Below the pieces are notes generated by a model. It was not told the origin of the DNA. It was given only the letters and a program-made list of their open reading frames with translations, and did not search any database. A stretch of 8,555 bases of DNA from CAG-452 sp045531335 (GTDB lineage: Bacteria; Bacillota; Clostridia; TANB77; CAG-508). Location of the stretch: the NCBI GenBank assembly GCA_045531335.1, contig JAZSDU010000004.1, positions 1 through 8,555 on the forward strand. The letters are read 5' to 3'. The position numbers and the translations under genes were made by a program. Positions 5,218 through 8,555 of this stretch are shown here, piece after piece (position 1 is the first letter of the stretch; every line of letters starts with the position of its first letter).

Positions 5218-5223
5218 AGGAGG
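5218..5223 (+). promoter_or_regulatory. Ribosome binding site deciding the rpsE start
   Basis: AGGAGG (within AGAGGAGG) is thirteen bases before ATG 5237. The earlier in-frame ATG at 5192 lies upstream of it, within the repeat, with only a weak AAAGG nearby. Confidence 0.65.
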
Positions 5224-5236
5224 AAACTTTAAGAAT

Positions 5237-5725
5237 ATGGAAAACGAAGTAATGGAATTAAAAGAAAAAGTAGTAGCCATTAATAGAGTTGCAAAAGTTG
5301 TTAAAGGTGGTAGAAATTTCAGATTTAGCGCAGTTGTTGTTGTTGGAGATGAAAATGGACACGTAGGAATAGGAAATGGAAAAGCAGCAGAAGTTCCAGA
5401 CGCAATTAAAAAAGCTATAGAAGATGCTAAAAAGAATTTAATAGAGGTTCCAATCGTAGGAACAACAATACCACACGAATTTATAGGAACTTTTGGAGCA
5501 GCAAGCGTATTATTAAAACCAGGTGCAGAAGGATCTGGATTAATAGCTGGTGGTAGCGTAAGACCTATCCTTGAACTTGCTGGATATAGAGATATAAAAA
5601 CAAAAGTTATTGGAACAAACAATCCAAGAAACGTAGGATATGCTACAATGAATGCTCTTGAAAACATGGCTACAGCAGAAGAAGTGGCTAAAAGAAGAGG
5701 AAAAAAAGTAGACGAAATTAAATAA
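5237..5725 (+). CDS. rpsE: 30S ribosomal protein uS5
   Basis: Encodes uS5 (162 residues from ATG 5237; family about 165), which lies at the mRNA channel with uS3 and uS4 and affects decoding accuracy. The N-terminal S5 domain has VAINRVAKVVKGGRNFRFSA (residues 12-31), then VVVGDENGHVGIGNGKA and EVPDAIKKAIEDAKK. The C-terminal domain has TIPHEF, LLKPGAEGSGLIAGG and the conserved NNPRNVGYATMNAL. An in-frame ATG at 5192 would add fifteen residues (MRPLTNIKRGGNFKN) encoded by the preceding repeat and the Shine-Dalgarno region, so it is rejected. In most bacteria rpmD follows; here rplO follows after 33 bases. Confidence 0.97.
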   Translation: MENEVMELKEKVVAINRVAKVVKGGRNFRFSAVVVVGDENGHVGIGNGKAAEVPDAIKKAIEDAKKNLIEVPIVGTTIPHEFIGTFGAASVLLKPGAEGSGLIAGGSVRPILELAGYRDIKTKVIGTNNPRNVGYATMNALENMATAEEVAKRRGKKVDEIK

Positions 5726-5758
5726 TGTAAAATAAGTTAATTGACGGAGGTGTAATCA

Positions 5759-6193
5759 ATGGAATTAGGAAATATAAAAGCAGGTCAAGAAAAAGTTACA
5801 AGAAGAAGAGTAGGACGTGGAACAGGTTCTGGACTTGGTAAAACATCAGGAAGAGGTCATAAAGGACAAAAAGCAAGATCTGGTGGTGGAGTAAGACGTG
5901 GATTTGAAGGTGGTCAAACACCATTATATAGAAGACTTCCAAAAAGAGGATTCAAAAACATCCATGCAGCAAACTACACAGAAGTAACTTTAACAATGCT
6001 TAACAACAGTAAATCAGAAGAAGTAACAGCAGAAAGCTTAATTAAAGATGGAATAATATCAAAAGCAAATGATGGTATCGTTGTATTAGCTACTGGTAAT
6101 TTAGATAAAAAATTAACAGTAAAAGCAACAAGATTTACAAAAGCTGCTAAAGAAAAAATTGAAGCAGCTGGTGGAAAAGCAGAGGTGATCTAG
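5759..6193 (+). CDS. rplO: 50S ribosomal protein uL15
   Basis: Encodes uL15 (144 residues, normal), a late-intermediate 50S assembly protein with a long extended N-terminal tail that threads into 23S rRNA. The tail is unmistakable: VGRGTGSGLGKTSGRGHKGQ (residues 18-37), ARSGGGVRRGFEGGQTPLYRRLPKRGF (39-65). The C-terminal globular domain ends TKAAKEKIEAAGGKAEVI. GGAGGTG at 5746-5752 is six bases before the ATG. The end of the gene carries AGAGGTGA, the ribosome binding site of secY. The gene abuts secY with no gap. It follows rpsE directly, where rpmD would be expected in between. Confidence 0.98.
   Translation: MELGNIKAGQEKVTRRRVGRGTGSGLGKTSGRGHKGQKARSGGGVRRGFEGGQTPLYRRLPKRGFKNIHAANYTEVTLTMLNNSKSEEVTAESLIKDGIISKANDGIVVLATGNLDKKLTVKATRFTKAAKEKIEAAGGKAEVI
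6181..6188 (+). promoter_or_regulatory. Ribosome binding site for the TTG start of secY
   Basis: AGAGGTGA lies inside the last codons of rplO, five bases before TTG 6194. No ATG giving the family N-terminus is available, so this site supports the TTG start. Confidence 0.7.
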
Positions 6194-7528
6194 TTGTTTC
6201 AAACTATAAAGAATGCTTTTAAAACACCAGAAATAAGAAAAAGATTATTATATACATTATTATTAATCGTATTATTTAGATTAGGATGTTATATATCAGT
6301 TCCTGGTGTTGATACAATTGCATTAAGCAATTTAGCTCAAAGTCAAACAAATGGATTATCAGGACTTATTGATTTAATATCAGGAGGAGCTTTTTCAAGA
6401 TTTTCTATATTTGCTATGTCAATAAGCCCATATATTACAGCATCAATTGTTATACAGTTGTTAGGAATGGTAATTCCTTCTTTAGAAAAGATTATTAAAG
6501 AAGGTGGAGAAGAAGGAAAAGCTAAAATAAATAGATATACAAAAATGCTTACTCTAGTTTTAGCATTAGTAGAAGCAATAGGTATATATATGTCATATAG
6601 TGGTACATATTCAGCATATGGTGTATTTATAGGTTCTGGATTTGCAACAGGAGCACTAATAGTATTATCTTTAGTTGCAGGTACAGCATTACTTATGTGG
6701 CTTGGAGAACAAATTACTAATAGAGGTATTGGAAATGGTATTTCTGTAATTATCTTTATAGGAATTATATCTTCATTGCCATCTGTTGTAACAACTATGT
6801 ATAATTTAATGTTTACAGCTACAGGATTCAGTACAACTGGATTATTAATATCATTAGGAATAATTATAGGAGCTATTTTATTAGTAGCTGGTGTTGTGTT
6901 TGTACAAGAAGCTGAAAGAAGAGTTCCTGTACAATATGCTAAAAAAGTTGTAGGAAGAAAAATGTATGGAGGTCAAAACACACATATTCCATTAAAACTA
7001 GCAATGGCAGGTGTAATGCCTGTAATATTTGCTTCATCATTTATGACATTTCCTGCAATGATAATACAAATGTTTAATGCAAATATTGCTGCTGAAACTG
7101 GATTTTGGGCAACAATATATAAATTTTCAATAGCAACTTCAACTTCTCAAGTTGGAATAGGTTATACTATTGCAAATGCTATAGTGTACTTATTACTAAT
7201 ATTAGGATTTACTTATTTTTATACTTATGCAACATTTAATCCTGCAGAAGTATCAAATAATATAAAGAAAAATGGTGGATTTATACCTGGAATTAGAGCG
7301 GGTAAACCAACAACAGAATTCTTATCAAATATAATGAGTAAATTGACTTTATTTGGAGGACTATTCTTAAGCATTATTGCAATACTTCCAATGCTTATGA
7401 GATTTACAGGACTTAATGTAGCATTTGGAGGAACATCTATACTTATTGTAGTAGGTGTTGCATTAGAAACAGTTCAACAATTAGAATCTAGATTAGTGAT
7501 GAGACATTATAAAGGATTTTTAGAATAA
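6194..7528 (+). CDS. secY: Protein translocase subunit SecY
   Basis: Encodes the channel subunit of the SecYEG translocon (444 residues) in the cytoplasmic membrane. About ten hydrophobic segments are visible: near residues 18-37, 68-92 (with the plug region just before), 117-136, 150-171, 182-202, 215-237, 268-290, 323-346, 384-403 and 408-426. Conserved cytoplasmic loops are present: ERRVPVQYAKK (241-251) before segment 7, and GGFIPGIRAGKPT (361-373) between segments 8 and 9, with the arginine used in SecA coupling. It starts with TTG, giving MFQTIKNAFKTPEIRKRLL, which matches the family N-terminus. It abuts rplO exactly, so translation is likely coupled. Confidence 0.98.
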   Translation: MFQTIKNAFKTPEIRKRLLYTLLLIVLFRLGCYISVPGVDTIALSNLAQSQTNGLSGLIDLISGGAFSRFSIFAMSISPYITASIVIQLLGMVIPSLEKIIKEGGEEGKAKINRYTKMLTLVLALVEAIGIYMSYSGTYSAYGVFIGSGFATGALIVLSLVAGTALLMWLGEQITNRGIGNGISVIIFIGIISSLPSVVTTMYNLMFTATGFSTTGLLISLGIIIGAILLVAGVVFVQEAERRVPVQYAKKVVGRKMYGGQNTHIPLKLAMAGVMPVIFASSFMTFPAMIIQMFNANIAAETGFWATIYKFSIATSTSQVGIGYTIANAIVYLLLILGFTYFYTYATFNPAEVSNNIKKNGGFIPGIRAGKPTTEFLSNIMSKLTLFGGLFLSIIAILPMLMRFTGLNVAFGGTSILIVVGVALETVQQLESRLVMRHYKGFLE

Positions 7529-7537
7529 GATTAAATT

Positions 7538-7577
7538 AGAGGTTAGAGTTTAGGTATATGCCTAAATTCATACCTCT
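7538..7577 (+). repeat. Imperfect hairpin after secY
   Basis: A 17-base arm at 7538-7554 (AGAGGTTAGAGTTTAGG) is inverted at 7561-7577 (CCTAAATTCATACCTCT), with 14 of 17 positions matching and a six-base loop. It begins nine bases after the secY stop. There is no T-run after it, so it is a poor intrinsic terminator. It abuts the second inverted repeat at 7581-7638. Confidence 0.5.
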
Positions 7578-7580
7578 GAT

Positions 7581-7638
7581 TTGGCGTTTGGAATTTGGAG
7601 TTTTGTAATTATACCAACATCCAAACTCCAAAAACCAA
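7581..7638 (+). repeat. TTTGGA-type inverted repeat before adk (family E)
   Basis: The arm 7581-7605 (containing GTTTGGAATTTGGAG) is inverted at 7614-7638 (containing CCAAACTCC), with about 19 of 25 positions matching and a short spacer of eight bases. The arm is itself a degenerate tandem of TTTGGA units. It resembles dispersed intergenic repeats in style. With the hairpin at 7538-7577 it fills most of the 169-base secY-adk gap. I see no clear promoter for adk there. Confidence 0.5.
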
Positions 7639-7697
7639 TATAAGAAATTAATATAAAAAATGCAAAAGTAAAAATTATTATAAAAGGAGAGATTTTT

Positions 7698-8357
7698 ATG
7701 TTCATCGTACTATTAGGCGCACCAGGAAGTGGAAAAGGAACAGCAGGAAAAATAATAGCAGAAGATTTAAAATTAGCACATATATCAACAGGAGATTTAT
7801 TTAGAGAAAATTTAAAAAATGAAACAGAATTAGGAAAAGAAGCAAAACAATATATGGATAAAGGTGAACTTGTTCCAGATGAAGTAACAATAAAAATGTT
7901 AAAAGAAAGATTAAAAGCAGATGACGTAGAAAATGGAGCAGTTTTAGATGGATTCCCAAGAACAGGAGTACAAGCAGTGAGTCTTGATAATATGCTTACT
8001 GAAATGGGAGCAAAAGTTGATATGGCATTAAATATTGATGTTCCATTTGATGAAATAGTAGAAAGAATAGCAAATAGAAGAAGCTGCAGAGGATGCAGCG
8101 AAATATATAATGTAGTATTCAGTCCTTCAAAAGTAGAAGGAATATGTGACAAATGTGGTGGAGAATTATATCAAAGAGAAGATCAAAAACCAGAAGTTGT
8201 AGAAAACAGATTAAAAGTATATAGTGAATCAGCTCAAGAACTAATAAATCACTATGAAAATGCAGGAATACTTTATAATGCAAAAGCAGGAGATAAAGTA
8301 GGAAAAACATCATATGATGTAGCAAAAGAAGTAGAAGAATATATAAAAAATAATTAA
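7698..8357 (+). CDS. adk: Adenylate kinase, zinc-LID type
   Basis: Encodes adenylate kinase (219 residues), the cytoplasmic enzyme that interconverts ATP + AMP and 2 ADP. The P-loop GAPGSGKGT is at residues 7-15 with Lys13. AMP-site segments are HISTGDLFR (28-36) and DGFPRT (84-89). It is the long form with a LID domain (about 127-164). Four cysteines (Cys130, Cys133, Cys150, Cys153) suit structural zinc binding as in Gram-positive homologues. In the LID the usual Arg-x-Asp-Asp motif reads RED followed by Gln163, so the second acidic residue is missing. The binding site AAGGAG (7684-7689) is eight bases before the ATG. map follows after 14 bases, the common secY-adk-map order. Confidence 0.98.
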   Translation: MFIVLLGAPGSGKGTAGKIIAEDLKLAHISTGDLFRENLKNETELGKEAKQYMDKGELVPDEVTIKMLKERLKADDVENGAVLDGFPRTGVQAVSLDNMLTEMGAKVDMALNIDVPFDEIVERIANRRSCRGCSEIYNVVFSPSKVEGICDKCGGELYQREDQKPEVVENRLKVYSESAQELINHYENAGILYNAKAGDKVGKTSYDVAKEVEEYIKNN

Positions 8358-8371
8358 TTAAGGAAATAGAA

Positions 8372-8555
8372 ATGGTTACAATTAAATCAAAAAGAGAAAT
8401 TGAATTAATGAGAGAGGCAGGAAGGATTGCCTGCCTTGGTCAAACTGAAATAGAAAAAGCAATAAAACCAGGTGTTTCTACATATGAATTAGATAAAATT
8501 GCAGAAATTGTAATAAGAGCATGTGGAGGAATACCAGCAGAAAAAGGTTATCCTA
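8372..8555 (+). CDS. map: Methionine aminopeptidase type I, N-terminal part (runs off window)
   Basis: The first 61 codons encode MVTIKSKREIELMREAGRIA, then IKPGVSTYELDKIAE (31-45) and GGIPAEKGYP at the window edge. This is the start of type I methionine aminopeptidase, which removes the initiator methionine from new proteins after deformylation. Its catalytic metal ligands (two Asp, one His, two Glu) lie further downstream and cannot be checked here. The site AAGGA (8360-8364) is seven bases before the ATG, weaker than those of the ribosomal genes. Position just after adk is the standard Firmicutes arrangement. Confidence 0.95.
   Translation, partial: MVTIKSKREIELMREAGRIACLGQTEIEKAIKPGVSTYELDKIAEIVIRACGGIPAEKGYP

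Noticed and set aside
5192..5236. Upstream start for rpsE at ATG 5192
   Set aside because: The added residues are encoded by the repeat and by the AGAGGAGG site itself; ATG 5237 follows the strong site.
7600..7697. A promoter for adk in the secY-adk gap
   Set aside because: The region is AT-rich with TATA-like strings, but I could not pair any with a -35 element at 16-18 bases.
1..8555. CRISPR arrays, tRNA or rRNA genes, transposases, or an undescribed defence or biosynthetic system
   Set aside because: No regularly spaced direct repeats, no tRNA-like cloverleaf seen, no unknown protein-coding genes; every supported ORF is a known housekeeping family.

Overview
The window is a stretch of the bacterial S10-spc ribosomal protein gene cluster, read entirely on the + strand. 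The gene order is rplV (last codons only), rpsC, rplP, rpmC, rpsQ, rplN, rplX, rplE, rpsN, rpsH, rplF, rplR, rpsE, rplO, secY, adk and map (5' part only). The DNA is AT-rich (roughly one third G+C by eye). Arginine is mostly AGA, ATA is common for isoleucine, and Shine-Dalgarno sites are strong (AAGGAGG type). uS14 is the short four-cysteine form. Together these suggest a low-GC Gram-positive bacterium of the Firmicutes, most likely clostridial. The species cannot be named from this sequence alone.

Layout: 1-1384 holds the end of rplV, then rpsC, rplP and rpmC, which are tightly packed and partly overlapping. An insert-filled gap (1385-1560) precedes rpsQ. The block rplN-rplX-rplE-rpsN (1880-3360) is compact. 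Then come rpsH, rplF, rplR and rpsE (3535-5725), with three more insert-filled gaps among them. rplO and secY abut exactly (6193/6194), and a 169-base gap with two hairpins leads to adk and map. The genes supply 30S proteins (uS3, uS17, uS14, uS8, uS5), 50S proteins (uL16, uL29, uL14, uL24, uL5, uL6, uL18, uL15), the SecY translocon channel, adenylate kinase and methionine aminopeptidase. They link ribosome assembly, protein export, N-terminal maturation and nucleotide balance.

Two things stand out. First, rpmD (uL30), normally between rpsE and rplO, is absent: only 33 bases separate them. Second, five gaps in this normally compact operon carry palindromic or inverted-repeat sequences that do not look like ribosomal protein DNA. 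They are the rpmC-rpsQ, rpsN-rpsH, rplF-rplR, rplR-rpsE and secY-adk gaps. At least two repeat families occur twice in the window, and one copy appears to be nested inside another. Every insert leaves the downstream Shine-Dalgarno site intact. They are best read as small non-autonomous repeats (MITE/REP-like) that must be transcribed with the operon.

I found no CRISPR array, tRNA, rRNA, transposase gene, convincing promoter or convincing terminator. No intergenic stretch exceeds 300 bases. I see no undescribed multi-gene system. The novelty, if any, lies in the repeats and the missing rpmD.
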